Part shown: piece after piece, positions 34,288 to 44,477 of the stretch
How the letters are laid out: every line of letters starts with the position of its first letter
Position numbering within the stretch: position 1 is the first letter of the stretch
DNA from: Nesterenkonia salmonea
GTDB lineage: Bacteria > Actinomycetota > Actinomycetes > Actinomycetales > Micrococcaceae
Reading direction: 5' to 3'
DNA: 64,000 nt
Assembly: GCF_005771525.1 (NCBI RefSeq)
Contig: NZ_VAVZ01000007.1
Location: 1 to 64,000, forward strand
The notes under the pieces: model-generated
What the model was told of the DNA's origin: nothing
The model's input: only the letters and a program-made list of their open reading frames with translations
Databases searched by the model: none
Program-made: the position numbers and the translations under genes

Positions 34288-36163
34288 TCCAGCTAGCTAC
34301 CGTCCCAAACCTGGTGAGATTCCCACGCGGCCCGGGGTGTACCGGTTTATCGATGCCCATGGTCGTGTGGTGTACGTGGGCAAGGCCAAAAGCCTACGGT
34401 CCCGTCTGAACTCGTATTTCACATCGGTACGTCAGCTCCATCCCAAAACGTATGCCATGGTGCATGCGGCCGCCTCCGTGGAGTGGACAGTTGTCGGCTC
34501 AGAACTGGAGGCCATCCAGCTGGAGTACACGTGGATCAAGCAGCACACCCCGCGGTTCAACATCATGTACCGCGACGACAAGTCATACCCGTACCTTGCT
34601 GTCACCATGAATGAGACGGTCCCACGGGTTCAGGTGATGCGCGGGGACAAAAAACCGGGCGTCAAATACTTTGGGCCGTTCTACCCTGCCAAAGCCATCC
34701 GGGACACAGTTGACACGATGCTGCGCGTTTTCCCGGTCCGGTCCTGTTCGGCAGGGGTGTACAAGCGTGCTGAAGCAGCTGGACGTCCCTGTCTGCTCGG
34801 CTACATCGACAAATGTTCCGCGCCATGCGTGGGAAAGATCTCTGTCGAAGATCACCGCAAGCTCGCGCAGGAGTTCGTCGAGGTGATGGCTGGTCGCCCC
34901 GGTCCTCACATCAGGCGGATCGAAGCTCAGATGAAACTGGCTGTCTCAGAACTGCGCTACGAGGATGCAGCCCGGCACCGCGATGACCTTCACGCCATCC
35001 AGCGGGTGTTCGAGCGCAACGCGGTGGTGCTGACTGAGGAGACAGACGCCGATATCTTCGCCTTTGCTCAGGACGAGTTGGAAGCCAGCGCTCAGGTCTT
35101 TCACGTCCGCCAGGGCCGCATCCGAGGTCAGCGTGGTTGGATTTCGGAAAAAGTCGAGGAGATCGACGACGCCGGTATGGTTGAGCAGCTCGTGCTCCAG
35201 ATATACGGAGATATGGCTGACACCGAACGAATACCTCGTGAAGTGCTTGTACCCGCGGTTCCGGATAACCGCGCAGAGCTCACGGAATGGCTCTCAGAGC
35301 GCCGCGGCGCAGCAGTGGACCTCCGCGTACCGCAGCGCGGTGATAAAGCTGCCCTACTGGATACTGTCCAGGAGAACGCCCAGCAGGCCCTGAGCCTGCA
35401 CAAGGCCCGACGATCCAGCGACATTACAACCCGGTCCGCTGCGCTCCGAGAGCTTCAGGAACAGCTGGGACTCGAAGAGCCTCTGCTTCGTATCGAGTGT
35501 TTCGATGTTTCCCATACGGGGGGAACCAACGTCGTCGCCTCAATGGTGGTGCTGGAAGACGGGCTACCCAAGAAGAAGGACTACCGACGTTTCAGCATCC
35601 GCGGGGAGGCAGCCCGAGACGACACCTCCGCCATGTACGACGTGCTCACCCGGAGGTTCAAGAAATACCTCCAAGAGTCCGCTGACCTCGACGTCGACGA
35701 TCCTGGAAAGTTCGCCTATCCGCCGACTTTGGTAGTAGTTGACGGAGGGCAACCCCAGGTAGCAGCTGCCCGACGGGCACTTGATGACCTCGAACTGACT
35801 GATATGCCGGTGGTGGGCCTAGCCAAACGGCTGGAAGAGGTCTGGGTCTCCGATGACGAGTTCCCCCTGGTGCTTCCTCGAACCTCCGAAGCGCTGTACA
35901 TGCTTCAGCGCATCCGGGACGAAGCACACCGCTTCGCCATCGCCTATCACCGGACCACCAGGTCCAAAAAGATGACCGCCTCCGCGCTCGATGAGGTCCC
36001 TGGACTGGGGCCTAAACGTCGAGCCGCGGTCGTTGCTCACTTCGGATCGGTGGCAAACCTCACCAGGGCAACCGCAGAGGAGATCGCCGAAGTGCCCGGG
36101 CTGGGGCTAGAGACGGCTCAGAAGATTCTAGAACACCTGCGGGGAGACACGCAGGCGCAGTAG
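34280..36163 (+). CDS. uvrC: UvrABC excinuclease subunit C
   Basis: A 627-residue nuclease that makes both incisions in nucleotide excision repair. The N-terminal GIY-YIG domain (TRPGVYRFIDAHGRVVYVGK) makes the 3' cut. A Cys-containing DKCSAPCVGKIS stretch follows, then the UVR domain (AVSELRYEDAARHRDDLHAI), the RNase H-like 5' nuclease domain (RIECFDVSHTGGTNVVASMV, with VVDGGQPQ), and C-terminal helix-hairpin-helix motifs (EVPGLGPKRRAAVVAHFGS, EVPGLGLETAQKI). The ATG at 34280 overlaps the end of plsC. No SOS box is seen in front of the plsC-uvrC unit. Confidence 0.96.
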   Translation: MADPASYRPKPGEIPTRPGVYRFIDAHGRVVYVGKAKSLRSRLNSYFTSVRQLHPKTYAMVHAAASVEWTVVGSELEAIQLEYTWIKQHTPRFNIMYRDDKSYPYLAVTMNETVPRVQVMRGDKKPGVKYFGPFYPAKAIRDTVDTMLRVFPVRSCSAGVYKRAEAAGRPCLLGYIDKCSAPCVGKISVEDHRKLAQEFVEVMAGRPGPHIRRIEAQMKLAVSELRYEDAARHRDDLHAIQRVFERNAVVLTEETDADIFAFAQDELEASAQVFHVRQGRIRGQRGWISEKVEEIDDAGMVEQLVLQIYGDMADTERIPREVLVPAVPDNRAELTEWLSERRGAAVDLRVPQRGDKAALLDTVQENAQQALSLHKARRSSDITTRSAALRELQEQLGLEEPLLRIECFDVSHTGGTNVVASMVVLEDGLPKKKDYRRFSIRGEAARDDTSAMYDVLTRRFKKYLQESADLDVDDPGKFAYPPTLVVVDGGQPQVAAARRALDDLELTDMPVVGLAKRLEEVWVSDDEFPLVLPRTSEALYMLQRIRDEAHRFAIAYHRTTRSKKMTASALDEVPGLGPKRRAAVVAHFGSVANLTRATAEEIAEVPGLGLETAQKILEHLRGDTQAQ

Positions 36164-36166
36164 GGT
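36161..36166 (+). promoter_or_regulatory. -10 element of leaderless rapZ promoter, overlapping the uvrC stop
   Basis: TAGGGT, six bases, then the ATG at 36173. The first three bases are the uvrC stop codon, the same arrangement as coaD/galU. Confidence 0.45.
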
Positions 36167-36172
36167 GGACCT

Positions 36173-37063
36173 ATGAGCGACCTTGCACCGGTGAAACCTC
36201 CCGAGAACGAACTTCTGATTGTCACTGGCATGTCAGGGGCCGGTCGCACAACTGCCGCCCATGCCTTGGAAGACATGGGCTGGTACGTCGTGGAGGGCCT
36301 GCCTCCTGAACTCATCTCCACAATGATGGACCTCGTGGCCCGGAATCCAGGGTCAGTGGAGAGGCTGGCGGTGGTGCTCGACGCCCGCAGCCGGGGGCTC
36401 TACAGCTCTATGCAGGAAGGCCTTGCTCAGATTTCTGCAGCAGGCATCAGCTACCGAGTCCTGTACCTCGACGCTAGTGACGAACTCTTGGTGAGACGAT
36501 TCGAGCAGGGGCGTCGTCCACATCCGCTGCAGGGAGAAGGGCGCATCCTGGACGGCCTCCGTTCGGAGCGCGAACTGCTCGCTCCGGTGAAGGAGCAGGC
36601 AGATATTGTCTTAGAGACCACTGAGCTGAACGTCCACGGGCTGGCCAACGCCATCAATGAACTTTTCAACGACGATGGGCCCATCACCTTGAGGCTCAAC
36701 GTGATGAGTTTCGGGTTCAAATACGGTGTCCCAGCTGATGCCAACTACGTCGCTGATGTGAGATTCATCCCCAACCCCCATTGGGTTCCTGAACTTCGTC
36801 CGCTGACAGGTCAGGACGCCCGAGTTCGCGACTACGTCCTCGAAAACGAGGGTGCCGGAGAGTTCGTAGACCGCTACGTCGAAGCACTCAAGCCTGTGCT
36901 GGACGGCTACCGGCGCGAGAACAAGCACTACGCCACACTGGCCGTTGGCTGCACTGGTGGCAAGCATCGCTCGGTGGCCATCAGCGAGGAACTTGCTCGG
37001 CGCCTAGCCCAGCTCCCCAACGTCACCGTCAACGTGGTGCACCGTGACCTCGGCCGCGAATAG
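36173..37063 (+). CDS. rapZ: RNase adapter protein RapZ (YvcJ-like nucleotide-binding protein)
   Basis: A 296-residue P-loop protein. Walker A is VTGMSGAGRTTAAHALEDMG near residue 18. The Walker B-like stretch is RVLYLDASDELLVRRFEQGR. The conserved C-terminal domain has FGFKYGVPADANYVADVRF and VGCTGGKHRSVAIS. In E. coli it directs RNase E to the GlmZ small RNA and binds glucosamine-6-phosphate; in Gram-positives it is called YvcJ and has nucleotide-hydrolysis activity. It sits in the conserved uvrC-rapZ-yvcK-whiA order. Confidence 0.94.
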   Translation: MSDLAPVKPPENELLIVTGMSGAGRTTAAHALEDMGWYVVEGLPPELISTMMDLVARNPGSVERLAVVLDARSRGLYSSMQEGLAQISAAGISYRVLYLDASDELLVRRFEQGRRPHPLQGEGRILDGLRSERELLAPVKEQADIVLETTELNVHGLANAINELFNDDGPITLRLNVMSFGFKYGVPADANYVADVRFIPNPHWVPELRPLTGQDARVRDYVLENEGAGEFVDRYVEALKPVLDGYRRENKHYATLAVGCTGGKHRSVAISEELARRLAQLPNVTVNVVHRDLGRE

Positions 37064-37080
37064 CTGATGGGTCGAGCTCA

Positions 37081-38103
37081 GTGAATCAAATGACCGGGCC
37101 CATCCCGATGCTCAGCACCCAGCCTGTCGTCCCGCCGATTAATCGAACATCGGTTCGCGTGACCGCCCTCGGCGGCGGGCATGGACTCTCTGCGACCCTG
37201 AAAGCTCTTCGGATCGTGGCTGCTGAACATCTCACGGCTGTGTGCACAGTGGCTGATGATGGAGGTTCATCCGGACGATTGCGCCAGGATATGGATGTGC
37301 TCCCTCCGGGCGACCTGCGCATGGCCCTCACAGCCCTGTGTGACGATACCGACTGGGGCAGAACCTGGGCCGATGTGATGCAACACCGGTTCAGGTCCAA
37401 GGACGGCATCACCGGAAGCCTCGACGATCACGCCATGGGAAACCTGCTGATTGTCGCGTTATGGGAGTTGCTGGGCGATCCCGTTGACGGTCTGCGGTGG
37501 GCTGGCGCGCTGCTCGGTGCTCGCGGTCAGGTATTGCCTATGTCGCGAACGCCCCTTTCGCTCTCTGGGCTAGTGCACCCCAAAGATGGTGGTCAAGCGG
37601 TACGGATGACCTCCCAGGCGGAGATCGCGCGCGCGGGGAATCTGGGAAGGCTAACCGATCTCCAGCTAGTCCCTGGGGACGCAGAACCCTGTGTAGAGGC
37701 GGTGAGTTCCATTGAACTCGCTGACTGGGTGGTCTTCGGGCCAGGATCCTGGTACACCTCGGTGTTGCCGCATCTTCTTCTGGACGGACTTCGCAACGCG
37801 CTCGGTGAGACCGAAGCCAAACGGTGCGTCGTGATGAATCTCAAACCGGACACCTCGGAGACTTTGGGCATGAGCCCTGCCGATCATCTCAATGTGATCG
37901 CTGAGTACGCCCCCGGTGTTCGGATCGACGCCGTCATTGCTGATCCCCGCTCGGTCGCGCAGGAAGAACGGGATGACTTTGAGAAGTCTGCGGCCAAGCT
38001 TGGCGCAGAAATCACCTATGGGAAGGTTCGGCGGGAGTCCCAGCAGGATGTTCACGATCCGCTGCGGCTGGCCATCTCCTTCAGCGAGGTGTTCCACGCT
38101 TGA
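37081..38103 (+). CDS. yvcK: Gluconeogenesis factor, YvcK/CofD-like
   Basis: A 340-residue CofD-fold protein that binds UDP-sugars and supports growth and cell shape on gluconeogenic carbon in Bacillus and mycobacteria (CuvA). It shows VTALGGGHGLSATLKALR near residue 28, AVCTVADDGGSSGRLR, PPGDLRMALTAL and VVFGPGSWYTSVLPHLL, the usual set. The GTG at 37081 lies 17 bases after rapZ. Its likely metabolic setting fits the cell-envelope genes in the window, but a direct link is inference. Confidence 0.93.
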   Translation: MNQMTGPIPMLSTQPVVPPINRTSVRVTALGGGHGLSATLKALRIVAAEHLTAVCTVADDGGSSGRLRQDMDVLPPGDLRMALTALCDDTDWGRTWADVMQHRFRSKDGITGSLDDHAMGNLLIVALWELLGDPVDGLRWAGALLGARGQVLPMSRTPLSLSGLVHPKDGGQAVRMTSQAEIARAGNLGRLTDLQLVPGDAEPCVEAVSSIELADWVVFGPGSWYTSVLPHLLLDGLRNALGETEAKRCVVMNLKPDTSETLGMSPADHLNVIAEYAPGVRIDAVIADPRSVAQEERDDFEKSAAKLGAEITYGKVRRESQQDVHDPLRLAISFSEVFHA

Positions 38104-38166
38104 GATACTATTGCGCACGCTCTCGCGCACCAGCCGACCCGAACCACACATGAGGATCCGATACCA

Positions 38167-39147
38167 ATGGCGCTGACCGAATCGGTCAAGAACGAACTTT
38201 CCAGAGTTGAGGTCTTCACCACCTCTGAACGCAAGGCTGAGATCTCTTCGATGCTCCGCTTTGCCGGCGGCCTTCACGTAATCTCTCGCAGAATCGTCAT
38301 CGAAGCTGAGTTGGATCACGCCCATACCGCAAGGCGCTTGCGTGCAGGTCTGGGCGAGGTCTACGGCCACGGCTGCGAAGTCATCGTTGTCTCCGGCAAC
38401 GGGTTGAAACGTGGCTCCCGGTATGTGGTGCGAGTGGTTCGCGAAGGTGACGCACTGGCTCGTCAGACTGGTCTTCTTGATGGGCGCGGGCGGCCGGTTC
38501 GTGGGCTTCCGGCCGTCGTCGTCAACGGCTCCGTCGCCGACGCGGTGGCTGCCTGGCGGGGAGCATTCCTCGCGCACGGTTCGCTCACGGAGCCGGGCCG
38601 GTCCTGCTCATTGGAAGTAACCTGTCCCGGATCTGAAGCAGCCTTGGCGCTCGTGGGAGCCGCCCGGCGGCTGGACATTCTCGCCAAAGCCCGCGAGGTT
38701 CGCAACGCTGACCGGGTGGTGATCAGAGACGCCGAGTCGATCGCTAAGCTGCTCACCGCAATGGGCGCTCATAAGACTCTTGAGGTGTGGGAAGAGCGGA
38801 GACAGCGGCGTGAACATCGTGCCTCCGCGAATCGGCTCGCCAATTTCGACGACGCCAACCTGCGACGATCTGCCCAGGCCGCGGTCGCCGCCGGTGCCCG
38901 CGTCGAGAGAGCGTTGGAAATACTCGGTGAAGAAGTTCCCGAACATCTCGAGTACGCCGGAAAGCTGCGCCTGCAGCACAAGCAAGCGTCTCTGGACGAA
39001 CTTGGCCGGTTGGCTGAACCCGCTATGACCAAAGACGCGATTGCTGGTCGAATACGGCGGCTTCTAGCCATGGCGGACAAACTCGCCGAGGACAAAGGCA
39101 TCCCCGGTACAGACGCGCACGTCACCGATGACATGCTGGACAGCTGA
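38167..39147 (+). CDS. whiA: Sporulation-type transcription regulator WhiA
   Basis: A 326-residue WhiA. The N-terminal LAGLIDADG-like fold begins [16 protein letters not shown] and [15 protein letters not shown]. The C-terminal helix-turn-helix is in [20 protein letters not shown] followed by [15 protein letters not shown]. WhiA activates sporulation genes in Streptomyces and is involved in cell division in non-sporulating Gram-positives. The ATG at 38167 has GAGG upstream. It ends the uvrC-rapZ-yvcK-whiA run. Confidence 0.95.
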   Translation: MALTESVKNELSRVEVFTTSERKAEISSMLRFAGGLHVISRRIVIEAELDHAHTARRLRAGLGEVYGHGCEVIVVSGNGLKRGSRYVVRVVREGDALARQTGLLDGRGRPVRGLPAVVVNGSVADAVAAWRGAFLAHGSLTEPGRSCSLEVTCPGSEAALALVGAARRLDILAKAREVRNADRVVIRDAESIAKLLTAMGAHKTLEVWEERRQRREHRASANRLANFDDANLRRSAQAAVAAGARVERALEILGEEVPEHLEYAGKLRLQHKQASLDELGRLAEPAMTKDAIAGRIRRLLAMADKLAEDKGIPGTDAHVTDDMLDS

Positions 39148-39161
39148 ACGGTAGCAACGAC

Positions 39162-39202
39162 TGTGACGCCGGTTCATCCGATGGTGAACAGAGCCCGTCA
39201 CA
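39162..39202 (+). terminator. Hairpin after whiA, possible terminator
   Basis: Nested stem TGTGACG / CGTCACA with inner GTTCATC / GATGGTGAAC. It lies 15 bases after the whiA stop. There is no T-run, so termination is uncertain. Confidence 0.3.
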
Positions 39203-39294
39203 CAGCTTCACCCCCTTCAACGTCTGGCCCTAGCGGCATAGGATAATTTGCAGCGAGGCAGTGACCTCGGAATCCCCGTCACAAGGAGGAACGC

Positions 39295-39918
39295 ATGGCT
39301 GAGTACACCCTTCCTGAGCTCGACTACGACTACGGTGCCCTGGAGCCCCATATTTCCGGACGCATCATGGAGCTTCACCACTCCAAGCACCACAACACTT
39401 ACGTCGGTGGGGCCAACACTGCGCTGGAGAAGCTGGCCGAAGCTCGCGAAAAGGGCGACTACGCCACTACTCCGAAGCTGCTCAAGGACCTGCAGTTCAA
39501 CCTCGGTGGCCACACCAACCACTCCATTTTCTGGAAGAACCTGACCCCCAACGGTCAGGAGCGTCCAGAAGGTGAGTTGGCAGCAGCGATTGATGAGTAC
39601 TTCGGAGGATTCGACAAATTTCAAGAGCAGTTCACGCAGGCTGCTCTGACCATCCAGGGTTCCGGCTGGGCTCTGTTGGCCTACGAGCCCATCGGTGGCA
39701 ATTTGGTCATCGAACAGTTCTACGATCAGCAGAACGGCATCCCCGTGGCGACGACCCCCCTGCTGATGCTGGACATGTGGGAGCACGCCTTCTACCTCGA
39801 CTACCAGAACGTGAAGCCCGACTACGTCAAAGCCTGGTGGAACATCGTCAACTGGGACGATGTCGCTTCCCGTCTGGAAGCCGCACGGGCAGGGGCAGCC
39901 AAGCTGGTCACCCCATAG
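39295..39918 (+). CDS. sodA: Superoxide dismutase, Fe/Mn family
   Basis: A 207-residue cytoplasmic Fe/Mn superoxide dismutase that turns superoxide into hydrogen peroxide and oxygen. Metal ligands are visible in [10 protein letters not shown] (first His near residue 28), [13 protein letters not shown] (second His), and [13 protein letters not shown], the family signature with the Asp and His ligands. [10 protein letters not shown] also fits. The metal (Fe or Mn) cannot be told with confidence. The ATG has an excellent AAGGAGG ribosome-binding site, unlike many neighbouring genes. Confidence 0.95.
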   Translation: MAEYTLPELDYDYGALEPHISGRIMELHHSKHHNTYVGGANTALEKLAEAREKGDYATTPKLLKDLQFNLGGHTNHSIFWKNLTPNGQERPEGELAAAIDEYFGGFDKFQEQFTQAALTIQGSGWALLAYEPIGGNLVIEQFYDQQNGIPVATTPLLMLDMWEHAFYLDYQNVKPDYVKAWWNIVNWDDVASRLEAARAGAAKLVTP

Positions 39919-40010
39919 TTCAAGACATGTGATTAAGGAGGCGCCGCGGCGCCGCTCCTATGACACAATAGACTGAAGAAAACTGAACACGTTCTGCAGC
40001 TACACCTGAG

Positions 40011-41151
<1,141 letters not shown>

Positions 41152-41211
41152 GGAGAGCTAGCCGGGGACCCGGCTCAGCGCGAAGCGATGTGAAGGGAAA
41201 GCTCGCGAATT

Positions 41212-42450
41212 ATGACTGCGTCGACTCTCGATGATCTGTTGGCCGAAGGCGTCTCCGGCCGCACTGTCTTGGTCCGGTCTGACCTCAACGTTCCCCTTTC
41301 CCAGGGGGACGTGGGGGATGACGGCCGGATTCGTGCCTCACTGCCTGTGCTGGAGAAACTGGCTGCCGCCGGGGCGAAGGTGCTGGTGACTGCTCATCTC
41401 GGCAGGCCGAAGGGGGCACCCGATCCGGAGTTCTCTTTGGCGCCAGTAGCAGCCCGTATGGATGAGCTTTCCCGGGTGACAGTCAAGCGTGCCGAAGACC
41501 TTGTCGGCGCTGGGGCCCGGACCGCAGTGGACAACCTGAACGCCGGAGAGATCCTGCTTCTGGAGAATGTCCGGTTCGATCCCCGTGAAACGTCCAAGGA
41601 TGCCAACGCTCGGAACGAGCTCGCCGGGGAACTTGCCGACCTGGCTGGTGAGTCAGGGGCTTTCGTCAACGATGCTTTCGGCGCAGTTCACCGCCAACAC
41701 GCCTCTGTCTTCGACATCGCAGGGAAGCTTCCGTCGTATCAGGGCGATCTGGTCGCGGCAGAGCTCAAAGTCTTGAAGAAACTCACGCAATCCCCTGACC
41801 GTCCCTACACGGTGGTGTTGGGCGGCTCGAAGGTATCTGACAAGATTGCTGTGATTGAAAACCTGATTCCCAAGGCCGATAGTCTCATTATCGGCGGCGG
41901 AATGGTGTTCACCCTCGCGAAAGCGATCATGGGCTACGGGATCGGCAAGTCTCTGGTGGAGACCGATCTGCTGAATGACTCGTCCGTGACCGGTCTCATG
42001 GAACTGGCCGAGCGTCACGGCACCAAGATTCTCTTCCCGACTGACATGGTGATGGCTTCCAGCTTCGCAGCGGACGCAGAGCATGAGGTCCTTCCCCTTG
42101 ATGCCCTCGAGTCCGGACCGCACGGCGCTGACGCGCTGGGCCTGGACATCGGCCCAGAGTCTGCAGCGCTATTCGCCGCAGAAATCGCGAGGTCCCATAC
42201 AGTGTTCTGGAACGGGCCGATGGGAGTATTCGAGATGGAGGCCTTCGCAAAGGGCACTGAGGCGGTGGCTCGAGCACTCACCGAGACGAAAGGGTTCACT
42301 GTGGTAGGGGGTGGGGACTCCGCCTCCGCTGTTCGTGCGCTAGGGTTCGACGAATCAGGATTCGGCCATATCTCAACCGGAGGCGGCGCGTCTCTGGAGT
42401 ATCTTGAGGGAAAGAACCTCCCAGGAATCGACGCTTTAGGAGTAGCATGA
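41212..42450 (+). CDS. pgk: Phosphoglycerate kinase
   Basis: A 412-residue two-domain kinase that moves phosphate from 1,3-bisphosphoglycerate to ADP. The N-terminal [35 protein letters not shown] and [12 protein letters not shown] bind the triose. The C-terminal domain has [33 protein letters not shown] and [11 protein letters not shown] for ADP. The ATG has AGGGAAAG upstream. tpiA starts inside its last four bases (ATGA). Confidence 0.96.
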   Translation: MTASTLDDLLAEGVSGRTVLVRSDLNVPLSQGDVGDDGRIRASLPVLEKLAAAGAKVLVTAHLGRPKGAPDPEFSLAPVAARMDELSRVTVKRAEDLVGAGARTAVDNLNAGEILLLENVRFDPRETSKDANARNELAGELADLAGESGAFVNDAFGAVHRQHASVFDIAGKLPSYQGDLVAAELKVLKKLTQSPDRPYTVVLGGSKVSDKIAVIENLIPKADSLIIGGGMVFTLAKAIMGYGIGKSLVETDLLNDSSVTGLMELAERHGTKILFPTDMVMASSFAADAEHEVLPLDALESGPHGADALGLDIGPESAALFAAEIARSHTVFWNGPMGVFEMEAFAKGTEAVARALTETKGFTVVGGGDSASAVRALGFDESGFGHISTGGGASLEYLEGKNLPGIDALGVA

Positions 42451-43259
42451 CCACCACACAGGATGGCGCTTTTGTGCGCCGGCCACTGATCGCCGGCAAC
42501 TGGAAAATGAATATGGATCATATCCAGGCCATTGCGTTGGTTCAGAAGCTGGCGTGGACCCTTGATGATGCGAGTCACGATTACGATCGTGTCGAGGTGG
42601 CAGTGTTCCCGCCCTTCACCGATCTGCGCAGCGTTCAAACACTTGTGGCGGGCGATAAGCTCTCACTTCTCTATGGCGCACAAGATCTCTCCTCGGAGGA
42701 TTCGGGTGCCTACACGGGGGACATTCCTGGCGCGTTCCTGTCAAAGCTCGGTTGCAGCCAGGTCCTGATTGGGCACTCAGAGCGGCGCGAGATCCACAAT
42801 GAGGGCGATAACGTCATTCACGCCAAGATCGAAGCGGCTTTACGTCACGGCCTCACACCACTGCTGTGCGTGGGGGAGGGCTTGGAGGTTCGTGAAGCCG
42901 GAGAGCACGTCTCGCACACGCTGTCTCAGGTGGAGGCTGCCCTGAAGGGTTTCACCGCCGAAGAGCTCAGTGACTTGGTCATCGCATACGAACCAGTATG
43001 GGCCATCGGCACAGGCAAGACAGCAGGACCAGAGGATGCCCAGGAACTGGCCGAGGCCATCCGCGCCAAGCTGGCGGAGCTTTACGACAAAGGATTCGCT
43101 GACTCCATCCGTATTCTCTACGGCGGCTCGGTGAAATCCAGCAATGTAGCGTCCATACTAGGCGGCCCGGACGTCGACGGCGCTCTCGTAGGTGGTGCGT
43201 CCCTGGACGCCGAGGAGTTCGCCAAAATTGCTCAGTTTGAAAAGCACATCAGCGCATAG
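42447..43259 (+). CDS. tpiA: Triosephosphate isomerase
   Basis: A 270-residue TIM barrel that interconverts dihydroxyacetone phosphate and glyceraldehyde 3-phosphate. It has AGNWKMNMD with the catalytic Lys, IGHSERREI with the catalytic His, and [14 protein letters not shown] with the catalytic Glu. The C-terminal [10 protein letters not shown] binds the phosphate. The N-terminus is a few residues longer than usual ([14 protein letters not shown]). It overlaps pgk by four bases, so translation is coupled. Confidence 0.96.
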   Translation: MTTTQDGAFVRRPLIAGNWKMNMDHIQAIALVQKLAWTLDDASHDYDRVEVAVFPPFTDLRSVQTLVAGDKLSLLYGAQDLSSEDSGAYTGDIPGAFLSKLGCSQVLIGHSERREIHNEGDNVIHAKIEAALRHGLTPLLCVGEGLEVREAGEHVSHTLSQVEAALKGFTAEELSDLVIAYEPVWAIGTGKTAGPEDAQELAEAIRAKLAELYDKGFADSIRILYGGSVKSSNVASILGGPDVDGALVGGASLDAEEFAKIAQFEKHISA

Positions 43260-43325
43260 TCAAGGTGAGACTCCTGCTAGGCTTGTAGCCGCGCAATTCT
43301 GCTGAACGTCCACGAAAGGCCGCAT

Positions 43326-43577
43326 GTGACTGCAATGACCATCGGGCTCCAGGTCGCCCTCCTGGTGATCAGCCTGCTGTTGATCCTCCTCATCCTCCTG
43401 CATAAGGGACGCGGAGGCGGCATGTCTGACATGTTCGGAGGCGGAATCACCTCGTCACTGGGCTCATCGGGTGTAGCGGAGCGGAACCTCACCCGGCTCA
43501 CAATTGTGCTGGGTATTGTATGGGGCCTGATCATCGTGACCTTGGCCCTGCTCATCCAAACAACAGGCTCCTGGTAG
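43326..43577 (+). CDS. secG: Preprotein translocase subunit SecG
   Basis: An 83-residue protein with two membrane helices (about 6-26 and 57-77) separated by a Gly-rich loop with GRGGGMSDMFGGG, the SecG signature. It assists SecYE during protein export. The GTG at 43326 (or an ATG three codons later) has AAAGG upstream. In many relatives rbpA follows secG; here the pgl gene converges on it with a 13-base gap. Confidence 0.92.
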   Translation: MTAMTIGLQVALLVISLLLILLILLHKGRGGGMSDMFGGGITSSLGSSGVAERNLTRLTIVLGIVWGLIIVTLALLIQTTGSW

Positions 43578-43590
43578 GACCTCCTCCAGG

Positions 43591-44418
43591 CTAAGTCTGG
43601 GGGAGCTGTTCAGCTGCGGCCCGGTCCAGGTGCCAGACTGTCTGGTGCGTTCCCCGGGCGTTGGCAGCGGGTACCTCTGAAATATCAGGTGAATCGACAA
43701 AAGCTTTGGCTGCAGCATCTGCCTTATCCTGGCCTGCGACTGCCGTCCAGACGCGTTTCGCGGTGTGGACAGCGTCGAAGGTCAGAGTTACGCGCATCGG
43801 AGGCCCCAACTGTGGTGGCGCATCGCTTTCACCGGTGGTGCTCTGTCCGGTCACTGACAGGGACTCTTTCCCGGGGAAGAGACTGTTGATGTGGCCATCC
43901 GGACCGACTCCCAACAACATGATGTCCATTTCGGGCATGTTGAGCGAGCCGTTGGGACCTTCTATCCCACCTTCGGGAGCGTAGGCTTCCAGTTCCTGGG
44001 CGTACATCTCTGCGCCAGCAGCAGGGTGCGCAGCGTCTTCAGAGGTCGGCATCGCATGGATATTCTCTTCCGGCAGTCCGTGCTCGCCAACGAGAGTGTC
44101 CAGCAGAGCCTGGCGCGCCTGAGTTTCATTCCTGTCTGTTTCGTCTCGCGGTAGCAGCCGCTCATCACCCCACCAGAAGTGCACCCTGGACCACTCGACG
44201 CCGTTTGCGGAGTCCTCGCTGAGCGTATCTGCGACGGCTTTGAGGGTCGCGATTCCTGCACCGCCACCGGTAAGCGAGACATGTGCCAGGTCCTGCTCAT
44301 CAAGCGTTTCTGTGATGACGGTGAGGAGTTTCTTGGCAATCGCCTGAGTGACGGCCTCTCGGTCATCAAAGATTTCAATCTGAGGCTCTGCTGTCGCAGT
44401 GTTCAGTGTGGGTCCCAT
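43591..44418 (-). CDS. pgl: 6-phosphogluconolactonase
   Basis: A 275-residue enzyme of the oxidative pentose phosphate pathway that opens 6-phosphogluconolactone. It has VSLTGGGAGIATLKAVAD (the SGGsT-like phosphate loop), VHFWWGDERLLPRDETDRNE and LLGVGPDGHINSLFPGK, which are the NagB/SOL family motifs. The protein is a little longer than usual (about 250). It lies 59 bases after zwf, with no opcA gene between, unlike the usual actinobacterial order zwf-opcA-pgl. Confidence 0.92.
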   Translation of the reverse strand: MGPTLNTATAEPQIEIFDDREAVTQAIAKKLLTVITETLDEQDLAHVSLTGGGAGIATLKAVADTLSEDSANGVEWSRVHFWWGDERLLPRDETDRNETQARQALLDTLVGEHGLPEENIHAMPTSEDAAHPAAGAEMYAQELEAYAPEGGIEGPNGSLNMPEMDIMLLGVGPDGHINSLFPGKESLSVTGQSTTGESDAPPQLGPPMRVTLTFDAVHTAKRVWTAVAGQDKADAAAKAFVDSPDISEVPAANARGTHQTVWHLDRAAAEQLPQT

Positions 44419-44477
44419 GTCACCAACCTTGCTCTCGAAGTCATGTGAAGTTCGCTGGTCAGCCTAGGGTCTCAGGC